From Gammaproteobacteria bacterium (GTDB taxonomy: Bacteria; Pseudomonadota; Gammaproteobacteria; Steroidobacterales; Steroidobacteraceae), in the NCBI GenBank assembly GCA_027307325.1, contig DAHUXE010000097.1, forward strand, positions 1-39,956: DNA of 39,956 nucleotides. The letters run 5' to 3'. Shown piece after piece: positions 8,717-19,292 of the stretch. The notes under the pieces were generated by a model. That model did no database searches and was not told the DNA's origin. It saw only the letters and a program-made list of their open reading frames with translations. Within the stretch, counting starts at the first letter, position 1. Every line of letters starts with the position of its first letter. Made by a program: the position numbers and the translations under genes.

Positions 8717-10387
8717 ATGAAGCTCCTGACGTATCTCGTTCTCGTCGGCATGTCGGCCTGGGCGCAGGCACGGCCGGCCGCCGACCTGATCGTAACCCAC
8801 GCCAACATCTACACCGTGGACCGCCGGCACCCCAAAGCCGAAGCGGTGGCGGTGATCGGCGCGCGCATCGTGGCGGTGGGGTCGAGGGGCGAGATCGATT
8901 CGTGGCGGGGAGCCGCAACCCGGGTGATCGACGCGCACGGCAGGCTGCTGCTGCCCGGCTTCAATGACTCGCACGTTCACTTCACCGACGGCGGCGCGGA
9001 TCTCGCCGAGGTGCAGCTGAACGATGCCACCTCTGCGGAGGAGCTCAAACGGCGGCTCGCGGCGCAGGCGGCGAGGACCGCCGGGGGCGAATGGATTCTC
9101 GGCGGCGCCTGGGATGAGACCAAGTGGAGCCCGAAGCAACAGCCGACTGCCGCCCTGATCGACGACGTCACCCGGAACGTTCCGGTGTACATCAGCCGCT
9201 ACGACGGCCACCAGGGGCTGGCCAACTCCGTGGCCATGAGGCTCGCCGGCGTATCGGCCGGGACCGCGGATGTGGCCGGCGGGGTGATCGTCCGCGACGA
9301 ATCCGCAGCCCCCACCGGCATCTTCAAGGACGCCGCGCAGGAGCTGATCTTCAAGGTCATTCCGCCCCGCTCGCACGAGCAGCGCCTGGCCGACGCCCGG
9401 CGCGCGCTCGCCCATGCGGCGTCGGTGGGCGTCACGAGCGTGCAGCACATGAGCGCCGAGTATGCCGACGTGGAGGTGTATTCCGAGCTGCTGGAGAAAG
9501 GGCAGCTGACGGCGCGCATCTACTGTGCGCCGCTCGAGACCGGGTGGCAGGATCAGGCCAGGGTGGGTATGCGCCGTGCCTGGGGGTCCGGGTATCTGCG
9601 TCTCGGCGCCGTGAAGGGCTTTGCCGACGGCTCGATCGGCTCGCGCACCGCGGCGCTGCTCAAGCCCTACAGCGATGAGCCCGACAATCGCGGCATTCTC
9701 TCCGCCGAGATGCAACCGCCCGAGGCCATGCGCGAGCGGCTGATGCAGGCCGACGCCGCCGGCCTGCAGTTGCGGGTGCACGCCATCGGAGACCGCGCCA
9801 TTTCGCTGGTCCTCGACATGTTCGAGGCCATCGAGAAGGCGAACGGCTATCACGATCAGCGCATGACCATCGAGCATGCGCAGCACACGGCACCGGAGGA
9901 TCTCGAGCGCTTCGCGAGGCTGCACGTGATTGCTTCCATGCAACCCTACCACGCGATCGACGACGGGCGCTGGGTCGAGGCGCGCATCGGCCACGAGCGC
10001 GCCAGGACGAGCTATGCCTGGCGCAGTCTCCTCGACCACGGCGTCACGCTTGCCTTCGGGACCGATTGGGACGTGGCGCCGCTCAATCCGCTGCTCGGGC
10101 TCTATGCGGCGGTGACGCGCGCGACGCTCGACGGCAGGAATCCGCAGGGCTGGATTCCGGAGCAGAAGATCACGCTGGCCGAGGCGGTCGAGGCCTACAC
10201 CCTGGGATCCGCATACGCTGAGTTTCAGGAAAACGACAAAGGCTCGATTACCGCCGGCAAGCTCGCGGATATGGTGATCCTGAGCGACGACATCTTCGCC
10301 ATGCGACCCGAGGCGATCCGCAACGTGAAGGTCGAGACCACCATCGTCGGCGGCCGGATCGTGTACGGCGGCCCGCCGCCGAGGTGA
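8717..10387 (+). CDS. Exported YtcJ-like metal-dependent amidohydrolase
   Basis: Enzyme of 556 residues of the Amidohydro_3 (YtcJ) family. The N-terminus MKLLTYLVLVGMSAWAQA reads as a signal peptide, implying a periplasmic location. Metal-site landmarks are GFNDSHVHF (HxH after the first strand), HAIGDRAI, the IEHAQ His, and FGTDWDVAPLNP (Asp after the last strand). GFADGSIGSRTA is a family hallmark. A GTG at 8699 in frame would add six residues before the signal peptide; I prefer the ATG at 8717. The substrate is not predictable, since relatives hydrolyse amides, formamides or cyclic compounds. The gene stands alone between divergent and downstream unrelated genes. Confidence 0.9.
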   Translation: MKLLTYLVLVGMSAWAQARPAADLIVTHANIYTVDRRHPKAEAVAVIGARIVAVGSRGEIDSWRGAATRVIDAHGRLLLPGFNDSHVHFTDGGADLAEVQLNDATSAEELKRRLAAQAARTAGGEWILGGAWDETKWSPKQQPTAALIDDVTRNVPVYISRYDGHQGLANSVAMRLAGVSAGTADVAGGVIVRDESAAPTGIFKDAAQELIFKVIPPRSHEQRLADARRALAHAASVGVTSVQHMSAEYADVEVYSELLEKGQLTARIYCAPLETGWQDQARVGMRRAWGSGYLRLGAVKGFADGSIGSRTAALLKPYSDEPDNRGILSAEMQPPEAMRERLMQADAAGLQLRVHAIGDRAISLVLDMFEAIEKANGYHDQRMTIEHAQHTAPEDLERFARLHVIASMQPYHAIDDGRWVEARIGHERARTSYAWRSLLDHGVTLAFGTDWDVAPLNPLLGLYAAVTRATLDGRNPQGWIPEQKITLAEAVEAYTLGSAYAEFQENDKGSITAGKLADMVILSDDIFAMRPEAIRNVKVETTIVGGRIVYGGPPPR

Positions 10388-10406
10388 CGCGCACCCGCAG
10401 CTGAGT

Positions 10407-10431
10407 CGCGCCGCCGGCCCGCTCCGGCGCG
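10407..10431 (+). terminator. Possible hairpin after the amidohydrolase gene
   Basis: CGCGCCG (10407-10413) pairs with CGGCGCG (10425-10431) 19 bases after the stop codon. No U-tract follows, so this may be a 3'-end stem rather than a true intrinsic terminator. The rest of the 203-base gap 10388-10590 shows only a TATAAC box at 10567-10572 and a GGAAGG ribosome site at 10582-10587 for the next gene. Confidence 0.3.
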
Positions 10432-10590
10432 GTGTGATCGGTGTCACGTTTCCGAGAGTTGGTCGCCTCGACCAGCAAAATTACCAGCACAAACAAGCTC
10501 TCCGGCGCGCAAAGCGGGTAACCGCGCAGGTCGGCCGCACAGCCTCGTCCCTAGACTGGGCGGACCTATAACTTGCCTGTCGGAAGGGTG

Positions 10591-12009
10591 ATGGCGGAAT
10601 CGTCGAAGGGGACCGCACGGACGATCGACTTACAGCGGGGGTTCATAGAAGCCGGTTACACCGGCCGCCGAGGGCCGCGGACGACCGCGTCCGCCGCTGG
10701 GGTTCGCCGTGCCGTCTACCTGTCACCGCGCTTCAAGTTTGGCCTCAGCGTCTTCCTGTCGCTGGCGTGGGCTGCAGTCTCCTTTCGTCTCGCCGGTCGC
10801 TGGATCGCGGATCTGAGTCACGTCACCGGGTCCGCGCTCGCCTATCTCGCGATCTTTTCCATCGCGATCGTTCCGGGGTTCATGAACGCATTCCTGGTAT
10901 CCGGACTGCTGCTCGATCGGCGGCCGCTGCGGCGGCGCATCGACGCCTATCCCGGCGTGAGCATCCTCATCGCCGCCTACAACGAGCAGGATTCCATTGT
11001 GAGCACCGTCGAGAGCATTGCCCGGCAGGCCTATCCGGGTGAGCTCGAGGTCTTCGTCGTCGACGACGGCTCGACCGATCACACGCTGCGGGAGCTGAGC
11101 CGGCTGCGCTACCCGTGGCTGCGGGTGATCGACATGAAGAAGAACGGCGGCAAGTCCCGGGCACTCAACGCGGCGCTCGCACTCGTGCGCCACGACCTCA
11201 CGATCACGCTGGACGCCGACTCGCTGCTGCACCGCGGCGCGCTTGCGAACGTGATCGCGCGCCTCATGAGCGATCCCGCCGAGACCGCGGCGGTGGCCGG
11301 TGCGGTGCTCACCCGCAACTCCCGCGTCAATCTCGTCACCAAGGTCCAGGAGTGGGACTACTTCCACGGCATTGCAGCCATCAAGCGGCTGCAGAGCCTC
11401 TACCACGGCACGCTGGTTGCGCAGGGGGCCTTTTCCGTCTACCGCACGGCCGTGCTGCGCGAGGCCGGCGGCTGGCCCGACTGCGTCGGCGAGGACATCG
11501 TTCTCACGTGGAGCATCCTGCGCCAGGGCTACCGCGTGGGCTTCGCGGAGGATGCGGTGGCATTCACCAACGTGCCGACGACCCTCAAGCAGCTCGTGCG
11601 CCAGCGGCAGCGCTGGTCGCGGGGCCTCATCGAGGCATTTCGGTATCACTGGCCGCTGCTATTCCACGCGCGGATGACGACGCTGTTCATCTGGTGGAAC
11701 CTGGCGTTCCCGGTCCTCGACCTGGCCTACACGCTGGTGTTCGTGCCAGGCATCCTGCTCGCACTGGTGGGCGTCTTCTGGCTCGCCGGGCCGATGACGC
11801 TGCTCGTGCTGCCGCTCGGCATGTTGGTCAACCTGGCGATGTTCCGCGTCCAGTCCGGCATGTTCGAGACGCAGGGGCTCAAGGTCCGCTCCAACCCGGG
11901 TGGATTCTTCGCCTACGTACTCGTCTACTCGCTGGTGCTGCAGCCGGCGTGCGTGCTCGGTTATTTCAAGGAGCTCCTCGGAGCGCGTAAGCACTGGGGA
12001 ACGAAGTGA
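10591..12009 (+). CDS. Membrane glycosyltransferase family 2 (PgaC/NodC-like polysaccharide synthase)
   Basis: Inner-membrane processive glycosyltransferase of 472 residues. Two N-terminal transmembrane helices (about 50-110) precede a GT2 domain. Its conserved residues are DDGSTD (158-163), DAD (208-210), the GED acid (Glu301-Asp302) and QRQRW (338-342, the QxxRW motif of processive synthases). Three or more C-terminal helices follow (about 365-460). The start is ATG with GGAAGG eight bases or so upstream. The stop overlaps the start of the next gene (GTGA). The motif set fits poly-beta-hexosamine or cellulose-like synthases; the sugar cannot be assigned. No PilZ domain, deacetylase or diguanylate-cyclase gene is next to it. 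Confidence 0.9.
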   Translation: MAESSKGTARTIDLQRGFIEAGYTGRRGPRTTASAAGVRRAVYLSPRFKFGLSVFLSLAWAAVSFRLAGRWIADLSHVTGSALAYLAIFSIAIVPGFMNAFLVSGLLLDRRPLRRRIDAYPGVSILIAAYNEQDSIVSTVESIARQAYPGELEVFVVDDGSTDHTLRELSRLRYPWLRVIDMKKNGGKSRALNAALALVRHDLTITLDADSLLHRGALANVIARLMSDPAETAAVAGAVLTRNSRVNLVTKVQEWDYFHGIAAIKRLQSLYHGTLVAQGAFSVYRTAVLREAGGWPDCVGEDIVLTWSILRQGYRVGFAEDAVAFTNVPTTLKQLVRQRQRWSRGLIEAFRYHWPLLFHARMTTLFIWWNLAFPVLDLAYTLVFVPGILLALVGVFWLAGPMTLLVLPLGMLVNLAMFRVQSGMFETQGLKVRSNPGGFFAYVLVYSLVLQPACVLGYFKELLGARKHWGTK

Positions 12010-13442
12010 AGGCCGCGGGACTGCTGCTCGGGCTGTGCTTTGCAGCCACAGGCTGGGCGGCCGATTCCAGCGGTGTGCTGCACATCCGGGCGGGACGTGC
12101 GGCGCTCGCGGCCAGTAATCCGGCCCTGGCCCGCACGGAGTTTCAGGCCGCGGTCGACGGCTCACTCGCCGACGAAGATCGGTTCGCGGCCTGGCTCGGC
12201 CTCGGCCGCGCAGAACTTTGGCTGGGACACTATAGGGCCGCCCTGCAGGCGCTCGGCGAGGCCCGGCGCTTTGCCGCAGGCAGCGAGGATCGGCACGTGG
12301 CCGAGACCGCTGGCGCGCGTGCGCTGAATGCACTCGAACACCACGGGGAAGCTTACGCCCTCGTGGCACCCTTCGCCGCCGGCGATCCGGCCGCGACCCT
12401 CGAGCTCGCGCGCGCGGCGATCGCCCTCGGGCGTACAGACGAGGCCGTGCGCTACACATCTGTGCTTCCCGCACCCGATGCTGCGACGCGCACGGGTATC
12501 GATCTTGAGCGGGCCGAGTCCCAGATCGACTACGAGCTCAGCTCCCGCGCCGCGGCCGGCTACTCCCTGATGCACGACAGCGACGACCTGACCGTCAGCA
12601 CCTACGGGCTCAGCGCGCTGCTGCCGCGCGCGCCCGGCGGCGCGACCTTTGGAACCTGGCGCGTCAGCGCGGCGCTGTCGGATGTTTCCGCACCCGGGCA
12701 GAGTGATCATCTGACCGAGGCCAACGTCGGCGACCGTCTGCGCATCGGCGCCATGCAGCACCTCGAGCTGCAGGCGGGTGTGGGGCGCGTCGCCGGCTGG
12801 GACTTCTTTGAGGGATCCGTTCAATGGGACGATCGGCTCAACGACACGGCGTCCGTCTTCGCCTCGGCCGAGCGGCTGCCGATCGTCACACCGGCAGCCC
12901 TCGCCAGCAGCCTGCTCTACAGCACTTTCAGCCTCGGAGCGAGCCTGCGACCCGCGGACCACGGGATGGTGGTCCCGGTGTACTTTCACCAGAGCTTCTC
13001 CGACGGCAACCAGCGCGACGGCGGCCGGCTCAAGCTCGTTCTCACGCCCTTCGAGTTGCCCGCGTCTTCCGCGCTCGGCGCCGACGTCGAGGCCCGCGTC
13101 TATCGCAGCACCCAGCCGTCGGCCGGCACCTACTTCAATCCGGCGCGCTACCACCAGGAGCAGCTGGGGCTGATCGGCGTGCACCAGTTCAACCCCGACT
13201 GGCGTATGCGGATCACGGCGGGCATCGGATCGGAGACCGTCGACGGCTCGAGCGGCCGGACTTGGTCGGCGCTGCTGACCTTGACGGGACGCCTGGCGGG
13301 CAACGGGCGCCTCGAGCTGCGCGTCGGACGAGACTCGTTTGCGTCTCTGGTGGGCGGTGGCTCCGGTTATTGGAGCAACGGCGGATCGCTCACCGTCAGC
13401 TGGCCACTCGACGCGGGGTACTCTAGAGCTCCTCGGGAATGA
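12006..13442 (+). CDS. TPR-containing outer-membrane barrel protein, probable exopolysaccharide exporter
   Basis: Protein of 478 residues beginning with GTG, coupled to the glycosyltransferase by a four-base overlap. A signal peptide (MKAAGLLLGLCFAATGWAA) leads into an alanine-rich helical region with TPR character (about 25-170, ALARTEFQAAV, AAWLGLGRAELWLGHYRAALQAL). From about residue 180 the sequence alternates as a beta-barrel (AAGYSLMHDSDDLTVSTYGL onward). The layout is a short version of PgaA/BcsC-type porins, in which TPRs guide a nascent polysaccharide to the pore. Pairing with a GT2 synthase supports that. The 3' end overlaps the convergent gene below by 20 bases. Direct homology to PgaA is not demonstrated. 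Confidence 0.75.
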   Translation: MKAAGLLLGLCFAATGWAADSSGVLHIRAGRAALAASNPALARTEFQAAVDGSLADEDRFAAWLGLGRAELWLGHYRAALQALGEARRFAAGSEDRHVAETAGARALNALEHHGEAYALVAPFAAGDPAATLELARAAIALGRTDEAVRYTSVLPAPDAATRTGIDLERAESQIDYELSSRAAAGYSLMHDSDDLTVSTYGLSALLPRAPGGATFGTWRVSAALSDVSAPGQSDHLTEANVGDRLRIGAMQHLELQAGVGRVAGWDFFEGSVQWDDRLNDTASVFASAERLPIVTPAALASSLLYSTFSLGASLRPADHGMVVPVYFHQSFSDGNQRDGGRLKLVLTPFELPASSALGADVEARVYRSTQPSAGTYFNPARYHQEQLGLIGVHQFNPDWRMRITAGIGSETVDGSSGRTWSALLTLTGRLAGNGRLELRVGRDSFASLVGGGSGYWSNGGSLTVSWPLDAGYSRAPRE

Positions 13443-13833
13443 CGCGCGCGACTACCGCGCCCATGTTGGTCTTGGTGGCTTCACGCGCTTTGCCCTGGTG
13501 CAGGTACTCGTCGAAGATCAGGTAGTGCACCACGTCGCGGAATCTCACCGCGCGCTCCGCCGGCCAGTCTGCGAAGCTCTCCTCCGCGCGCCTGACGAGC
13601 TCGGCTGCGCTCATGCGTGGCTTGACACCGAGACGCCGTGCGGCCACCGCCTCGTAGAGCGCCCGGCCGGTCAGATCGGGATGCTCTCGCCGCTCCAGCC
13701 GGAACAGGTCGAGCAGTTGCTCGCTCGCGTGCCTGGCGTAATGCCGCTCGGCGGTCGCGGCAAACAACCCGAGGTTGCGTGCCAGTCCCCTCAACCGTGC
13801 CTCCCGATGAACCCAGCGAGCCGAACGTCGCAC
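13423..13833 (-). CDS. Hypothetical protein, 136 residues
   Basis: I do not recognise this family. The protein is rich in Arg, Ala and Glu and looks all-helical, with no signal peptide or membrane segment, so probably cytosolic. The start is GTG at 13831-13833; the next Met lies deep in the protein (KPRMSAAEL). It lies 62 bases downstream of lhr on the same strand and might be cotranscribed with it. Its 3' end overlaps the TPR-barrel gene on the opposite strand by 20 bases. No competing long frame on the other strand explains the stretch 13443-13833, which supports it being real. Confidence 0.6.
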   Translation of the reverse strand: MRRSARWVHREARLRGLARNLGLFAATAERHYARHASEQLLDLFRLERREHPDLTGRALYEAVAARRLGVKPRMSAAELVRRAEESFADWPAERAVRFRDVVHYLIFDEYLHQGKAREATKTNMGAVVARVIPEEL

Positions 13834-13895
13834 GCTAGCGACGGAATTATGAACGGCACATGAACAGATCGCAGAGCGATATCCCCTCAGCTGAC

Positions 13896-16800
13896 CTAAG
13901 CCAGGTCCGCCAACACCGCCGGCACGTGGCGGCGCAGCAGCCTGTTACGGGCCTCCCACTGCTCGGCGGGGGATAGCTCCATGAGGAACTCTACCTCGCC
14001 ACCGGCCAGCAGCGCGACCGGCACGCCGTCGCGGTACAGGACGCGGTTGCCGGCCAGGGCGGGCAGCCGGGCGCCGGGCGTGATGATCCCGACGAGATTC
14101 AGGGGATCCGAACCCGACAGCGAGACGTGATGCCCCTCGCGGGGCTTGCGCCGCGCCTCGCGCAGCAGCCCGATCGCCTCCGGTGCCGCGTACTGTTCCC
14201 CGGTGACCGAGGCGACGAAACGCCCGCCGCGGATCTCCCCGCGTGCCTCGAGCCGCCGGCAGCACGTGAGCAGATCGCGCCAGGGCGGCAGCCAGTCGGC
14301 CTCGCGGGCCAGCAGCCGCCAGAACACCACTCCCCAGCGCTTCAGCAGCGTGCGCACCACGTGTTCGATGAGCTCATCCTCGCGCGCACGACCCGGCGCG
14401 GGCCGGATCGCGGGGCTCTCGCGCGCGCTGCGCGCCCAGCGTCCTGCGGCATCCATGCCGAAGAGGGCGATGCGCCGGCGGCGGCGGCCGCCCGCGGCCG
14501 GCCGGCGTCTGTCCGAGGGCACGAGCAGCGCCCGCAGTCCCGCGAAGCTGTCGGAATTGACGAGACCGAGCGCGACCAGCTCCGCGAGCGCCTCCTCGGC
14601 CTGCGAGGGGAGCAGGCTCGTGCCGCTCGCGAGCTCATCGAAGAAGGACGCGCCGTGGCTCGCAAGGTAGTCCGCCACACGGGCGGCCGGCGCGCTCAAG
14701 TGCGCCGGTGCCGCCGGGTCCGCGAGTGCCGACCAGAGCCGCAGGTTGCGCCGCGCGAGCAGCACGATCGGCGTGGCGCGCACCGGCGCGGCGCGGCGCT
14801 CGGGATCGGCGCGGCGTGAGCCGATCCGCGTCCACACGAAGCGTCCGGCGAGGCATTGCTCATCGAGCCAGGCCGGCTCGTACTCGCCGATGCGTTCGGG
14901 GAGGATCTCGGTCTCCCAGGCGCTGGCGGCGGCTTCGAAGCCCTCGAGCTGCGCGAGGATCGCGCCGACCGCGTCCGGTCCCTCCATGCGCCCCGCAGGC
15001 GTCACGCGCTGCCACTCGAATAGGAACCGCAGGAAATCGCGCGCTTCGATCGGCTCGATCTCGGCGCGCAGCCGCTTGACGGTGTAGCGGTGCACGCGGG
15101 CGAGCAGGCGCCGTTCGCACCACTCGCTGCCGCGGGCAACTTGCGCTTGGGGTGGTGCGGCGGTTGCGGAGTGCTGCAGCCCGACCCGCTCGAGCGTGCC
15201 CGCCGGCGCCTCGGGCGTGAAGAGGCCCCGCATCGCGAAGCCCTCGGCCTCGAGCGCGAGCAGCGCCGCGTCGATTCTCGCGACCGGGAGACCCGCGAGC
15301 GCGGCCAGTGCCGGGGCGGTCACCGGTCCCGAGCCCGTGAGCCGGCCGCGCAGCACCTCGATGAGCGCAGCCTCGGGACTCAGCTCACGCGCGTGCGCGG
15401 CGGGCGTCACCACCTGCGGGTCACGCCCCGCCGCCGGGTAGAGCGCGCCGAAGAGCGGCAGCTGCTCGGCCGTTACCCACAGCTCCACGCCCTCCGCCAC
15501 CGTGATGCGCGTCACCCGCCGCTCGCCGGCCAGCTCCGTCATGAGCTGCGGCCAGCCGTCGTGTCGGGCGACCTCGGCGGCCGTGAGGAAGGTCAGCCAC
15601 AGCAGCGCATCGTGCAGCTCGTCGGCGTTCGTGGCGTCGGGCCAGGCCTCGGCGCGCACGCGCGCGATCGCCTCCGGGTCGAGCCCACCTAAGTCGGCGG
15701 CGCTTTGCGGATCGAGCCAGCGCCGGCTCATGACGGCCTGCGTGCGCCGCTCCTCGAGCGGGGCGTCGTCGAGGAAAGCGTACGGCCGCGCGGACAGCAC
15801 CTCGAGCGCGAGCGGCGAGGGCTCGGTCAGGTCGCGGGCGAGCGAACGGACGCTGCCCGCTTCGAGTGCGCGCAGCAGCCGCTCGAGCCCGTCGATGTCC
15901 ATCGCCTCCTCGAGGCAGTCGCGGATCGCCTGGCGCACCAGCGGGTGATCGGGAATCTCGAGCTCGCCGGTGAGATTCTCCGCGCACGCCACCTGGTCGG
16001 GAAACACCGACGCGAGCAGATCCTCGGCCGCCATGCGCTGCAGCGGCGCGGGCACCTTCTTGCCGCCGCGAAAGCGCGGCAGGGCGAGCGCGACGCTCGC
16101 GCTCCAGCGCCAGCGCACCGGAAACATCGGCGCCGCGCACAGCGCCTGCACCAGCAGCGGGCGCACCGTGTTGGAATTGTGGTAGCGGACCACGTCCGCG
16201 AGCTCGAAGCTGTGCGCGGTAGTGAGGGACAGCACGATCGTGTCCTCGGTGGCCGCGGCCTGCAGCTCGAAGTTGAAGGAGCGGCAGAAGCGCTTGCGCA
16301 GCGCGAGGCCCCAGGCGCGGTTGATGCGGCTGCCGAACGGGGAGTGGATCACGAGCTGCATGCCGCCCGCTTCGTCGAAGAAGCGCTCGAAGATCACCAG
16401 CTCCTGCGTGGGTACGGCGCCGAGCGCGGCGCGCGCCGCGGCGAGGTAGTTGGTGATCTGCACCGCCGCGGGCGCGCCGATGCCGCTCTCGGCCACCAGC
16501 CAGGCGGTGGCGGCCTCCGCGCCCTCATCGAGCTGCGCCTCGAGCCCGCGCCGCAGCCGCGAGACGCTCGCCGAGAGCTCGTCGGTCCGTCCCGGAGCCT
16601 CGCCGATCCAGAAGGGAATGCTGGGCGGTTCGCCGCGTGCGTCCTCGACCCGGATACGGCCCGGCTCGACCCGCAGAATGCGGTACGAGACGTTGCCGAG
16701 CTGGAAGATGTCACCCTGCAGGCTCTCGATCGCGAAGTCCTCGTTGACCGTGCCGACGAACTGCGCCTGCGGCTCGAGCAGCACCTGGTAGTCGGCGGTG

Positions 16801-18302
16801 TCGGGAATGGTGCCGCCGGAGGTGAGGGCGGTGAGCCGGGCGCCGCGCCGGCCCTTGATGCGGTGGTTGACCCCATCGTGGTGCAGCAGGGCACCGTGGC
16901 GGCCGCGGCGCGTGCTGTAGCCCTCGGCCAGCATGCGCACCACCTCGTCGAACTCGCTGCGCGTGAGATCGCGGTAGGGATACGCGCGGGTGACGAGCGC
17001 GTAGAGACCATCCTCCTCCCACTCGCGCGCTGCCGCCTCCGCCACGATCTGCTGCGCCAGCACGTCGAGCGGCCTGGCCGGCACCGTCAGCCGGTCGAGC
17101 TCCCCGCGGCGCACCGCCGCGAGCAGCGCCGCGCACTCCACCAGGTCGTCGCGCGACAGCGGGAAGAGGCGCGCCTTCGGCGTGCCGCCCAGCGAGTGGC
17201 CGGAGCGGCCGGCACGCTGCAGGAAGGCGGCGATCGAACGCGGCGAGGCGAGCTGGCATACGAGGTCGATCTCGCCGATGTCGATGCCGAGCTCCAGAGA
17301 TGCGGTCGCGACCAGGGCGCGCAGCTCGCCCCTCTTCAGGCGCTTCTCGGCATCGAGCCGCGACTCCTTTGCCATGCTGCCGTGATGCGCGGCGACATGC
17401 TGCTCGCCGAGGCGCTCCGACAGGTGGCGCGCGATGCGCTCGGACTGGCGGCGCGTGTTGACGAACACCAAAGTGGTGCGGTGCTCGCTCACGAGCTCGG
17501 CGAGGCGGTCGTAGATCTCCTTCCAGACATCGCCCGACATCACCGACTCGAGCGGCGCGGAGGGGATCTCGAGCTGCAGATCGCGATCGCGCACGTGGCC
17601 GGTGTCGACGACGGTGCAGTCGGGGTTGCCGTCGGCAAGCTCCCCGCCCGTACCGACCAGGAAGCGCGCCACCTCGGCGATCGGCTTTTGCGTGGCCGAC
17701 AGCCCGACGCGCGTCAGGCGCCGTGCGGCGAGCGCCTCGAGCCGCTCGAGGGGGAGGGCGAGGTGCACGCCGCGCTTGGTTCCCGCCATGGCGTGGATCT
17801 CGTCCACGATGACGGTGCGCGTGCTCGCGAGCATCTTCCGGCCGGACTCCGAGCCCATGAGAATGTAGAGCGACTCGGGGGTCGTCACCACGATGTGCGG
17901 CGGGTGTTTGCGCATTGCGGCGCGCTCGTGCTGCGGCGTGTCGCCGGTACGTACGAAGGTGCGGATGCCGTGCTCGGGTAGCCCGAGCGCGGTGAGCTCC
18001 GCGGCGATGCCGGCGAGCGGTGCCTCGAGATTGCGGTGGATGTCGTTGGAGAGCGCCTTGAGCGGCGAGACATACACCACGCGCGTCTCGTCGGCGAGGC
18101 CGTTCGACTCGATCCCGGCGCGCACCAGCTCGTCGATGACCGCGAGAAAGGCGGCGAGCGTCTTGCCCGAGCCGGTCGGGGCCGCGATCAACACATGGCG
18201 CCCGGCCGCGATCGCCGGCCACGCCGCGGCCTGCGCCGGGGTTGCGGCGTCAAAACTTCGGGCGAACCAGCCGGTGACGGACGGATGGAAGGCGGCGGGC
18301 AT
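13896..18302 (-). CDS. lhr: Lhr-type superfamily 2 DNA helicase
   Basis: Large helicase of 1468 residues, close to full-length Lhr (about 1.5 k residues). Motifs visible include Q-motif region [19 protein letters not shown], Walker A APTGSGKT (41-48), DEIH (motif II), LSAT (motif III) and QRAGRSGH (motif VI). The long Lhr-specific winged-helix and C-terminal domains follow; their start includes [23 protein letters not shown]. Lhr proteins translocate 3' to 5' on DNA and are linked to repair. I chose ATG 18302 because the helicase homology ([13 protein letters not shown]) begins right after it. An ATG at 18359 is an in-frame alternative; neither has a clear ribosome site. The gene is divergent from the DUF3014 gene. 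Confidence 0.95.
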   Translation of the reverse strand: MPAAFHPSVTGWFARSFDAATPAQAAAWPAIAAGRHVLIAAPTGSGKTLAAFLAVIDELVRAGIESNGLADETRVVYVSPLKALSNDIHRNLEAPLAGIAAELTALGLPEHGIRTFVRTGDTPQHERAAMRKHPPHIVVTTPESLYILMGSESGRKMLASTRTVIVDEIHAMAGTKRGVHLALPLERLEALAARRLTRVGLSATQKPIAEVARFLVGTGGELADGNPDCTVVDTGHVRDRDLQLEIPSAPLESVMSGDVWKEIYDRLAELVSEHRTTLVFVNTRRQSERIARHLSERLGEQHVAAHHGSMAKESRLDAEKRLKRGELRALVATASLELGIDIGEIDLVCQLASPRSIAAFLQRAGRSGHSLGGTPKARLFPLSRDDLVECAALLAAVRRGELDRLTVPARPLDVLAQQIVAEAAAREWEEDGLYALVTRAYPYRDLTRSEFDEVVRMLAEGYSTRRGRHGALLHHDGVNHRIKGRRGARLTALTSGGTIPDTADYQVLLEPQAQFVGTVNEDFAIESLQGDIFQLGNVSYRILRVEPGRIRVEDARGEPPSIPFWIGEAPGRTDELSASVSRLRRGLEAQLDEGAEAATAWLVAESGIGAPAAVQITNYLAAARAALGAVPTQELVIFERFFDEAGGMQLVIHSPFGSRINRAWGLALRKRFCRSFNFELQAAATEDTIVLSLTTAHSFELADVVRYHNSNTVRPLLVQALCAAPMFPVRWRWSASVALALPRFRGGKKVPAPLQRMAAEDLLASVFPDQVACAENLTGELEIPDHPLVRQAIRDCLEEAMDIDGLERLLRALEAGSVRSLARDLTEPSPLALEVLSARPYAFLDDAPLEERRTQAVMSRRWLDPQSAADLGGLDPEAIARVRAEAWPDATNADELHDALLWLTFLTAAEVARHDGWPQLMTELAGERRVTRITVAEGVELWVTAEQLPLFGALYPAAGRDPQVVTPAAHARELSPEAALIEVLRGRLTGSGPVTAPALAALAGLPVARIDAALLALEAEGFAMRGLFTPEAPAGTLERVGLQHSATAAPPQAQVARGSEWCERRLLARVHRYTVKRLRAEIEPIEARDFLRFLFEWQRVTPAGRMEGPDAVGAILAQLEGFEAAASAWETEILPERIGEYEPAWLDEQCLAGRFVWTRIGSRRADPERRAAPVRATPIVLLARRNLRLWSALADPAAPAHLSAPAARVADYLASHGASFFDELASGTSLLPSQAEEALAELVALGLVNSDSFAGLRALLVPSDRRRPAAGGRRRRRIALFGMDAAGRWARSARESPAIRPAPGRAREDELIEHVVRTLLKRWGVVFWRLLAREADWLPPWRDLLTCCRRLEARGEIRGGRFVASVTGEQYAAPEAIGLLREARRKPREGHHVSLSGSDPLNLVGIITPGARLPALAGNRVLYRDGVPVALLAGGEVEFLMELSPAEQWEARNRLLRRHVPAVLADLA

Positions 18303-18424
18303 GCGGGCATTGAAGCACACCGCGCCGCGTGCGAGGAGATGTGGGAGCGGCGAATTCATGCAACGTACAGCGTGTAGCGCGAACCGCACCTGTATGCGCG
18401 TGGTCAGCCAAAGGGGAGTAGAGT

Positions 18425-18448
18425 TCACGACTGACCGGTTTGTCGTGA
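18425..18448. promoter_or_regulatory. Inverted repeat upstream of the DUF3014 gene
   Basis: TCACGAC (18425-18431) and GTCGTGA (18442-18448) form a perfect 7-bp inverted repeat with a 10-base spacer. It ends 12 bases before the DUF3014 start, in the divergent region shared with lhr. The centre-to-centre distance of 17 bases suits a dimeric regulator; no regulator can be named. Confidence 0.3.
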
Positions 18449-18460
18449 GGGCGTGACGCG

Positions 18461-19270
18461 ATGTGGGAAGAAGAGACTGCGGATTCATTCCGCCGCAAAC
18501 TCCTCTGGTGGATCGGTGGCCTGGTGGTGGTCGCGGCCGCGGGATTCGCCCTCTGGTACCGGTTCCTGTTCCATCCGGCGGAAACCACTCCGCCCGTCGC
18601 CGCCGTGCAGCCCGCCGCTCCGCCGGCTGCTGCCCAGCCGGCGGTCGCGAACCCTATGCCGGCCGCAGCCGCTGGATCCGAGGCGCTGCCGGCGCTCAAC
18701 GACAGCGACCCGCTGGTCCACGAGTCGCTGACGGGCGTGTTGGGACACCCGACGATCGAGGCGCTGCTCGTGCCGCAGAACATCGTGCGGCACATCGTGG
18801 TGACGGTGGACAACCTGCCGCGCCACAAGGTTGCCGTGGAGCTGCGGCCGGTGAAGCCGACCACCGGGCAGACGGTGGTGTCCACCGAGGGCGACCTCAC
18901 GGTGCTGAGCGAAGCCAACTTCGAGCGCTACAAGCCCTTGGTGCGCGCCGTGCAGGCCGCCGACGTCAAGGCGCTGGCCGCGCTCTACCAGCGGCTCTAT
19001 CCGCTGTTCCAGCAGGCCTACGAGGATCTCGGTTACCCGGGCAAGTATTTCAACGACCGGCTGGTCGAGGTGATCGATCACCTGCTCGAGACGCCGGAGG
19101 TCGCTGCTCCCATCCAGCTGGAGCAGCCGCGGGTGTTCTACACATTCGCCGATGCCGGGCTCGAGGGGCGCTCGGCCGGACAGAAGCTGCTGATCCGCAT
19201 GGGGCCGGCGAACGCGCGCGTCATCAAGGCGAAGCTGCGCGAGTTCCGCGCAGAGATTGCGAAGAAATAG
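18461..19270 (+). CDS. DUF3014 family membrane-anchored protein
   Basis: Protein of 269 residues with one transmembrane helix (about 14-34, [20 protein letters not shown]). A Pro/Ala-rich linker follows (about 42-75), then a conserved DUF3014-type globular domain. Its typical segments are [71 protein letters not shown] and [25 protein letters not shown]. The topology suggests a periplasmic domain anchored in the inner membrane. The family has no established function. ATG at 18461 is preceded by only a weak GAGGG. It lies 22 bases upstream of the PH-SHOCT gene and may be cotranscribed with it. Confidence 0.88.
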   Translation: MWEEETADSFRRKLLWWIGGLVVVAAAGFALWYRFLFHPAETTPPVAAVQPAAPPAAAQPAVANPMPAAAAGSEALPALNDSDPLVHESLTGVLGHPTIEALLVPQNIVRHIVVTVDNLPRHKVAVELRPVKPTTGQTVVSTEGDLTVLSEANFERYKPLVRAVQAADVKALAALYQRLYPLFQQAYEDLGYPGKYFNDRLVEVIDHLLETPEVAAPIQLEQPRVFYTFADAGLEGRSAGQKLLIRMGPANARVIKAKLREFRAEIAKK

Positions 19271-19292
19271 TCACCGGCTTGCAGCCCGCGAC

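Noticed and set aside
15705-17981. 758-codon open frame on the plus strand
   Set aside because: Antisense shadow of the Lhr helicase, whose motifs are complete on the minus strand.
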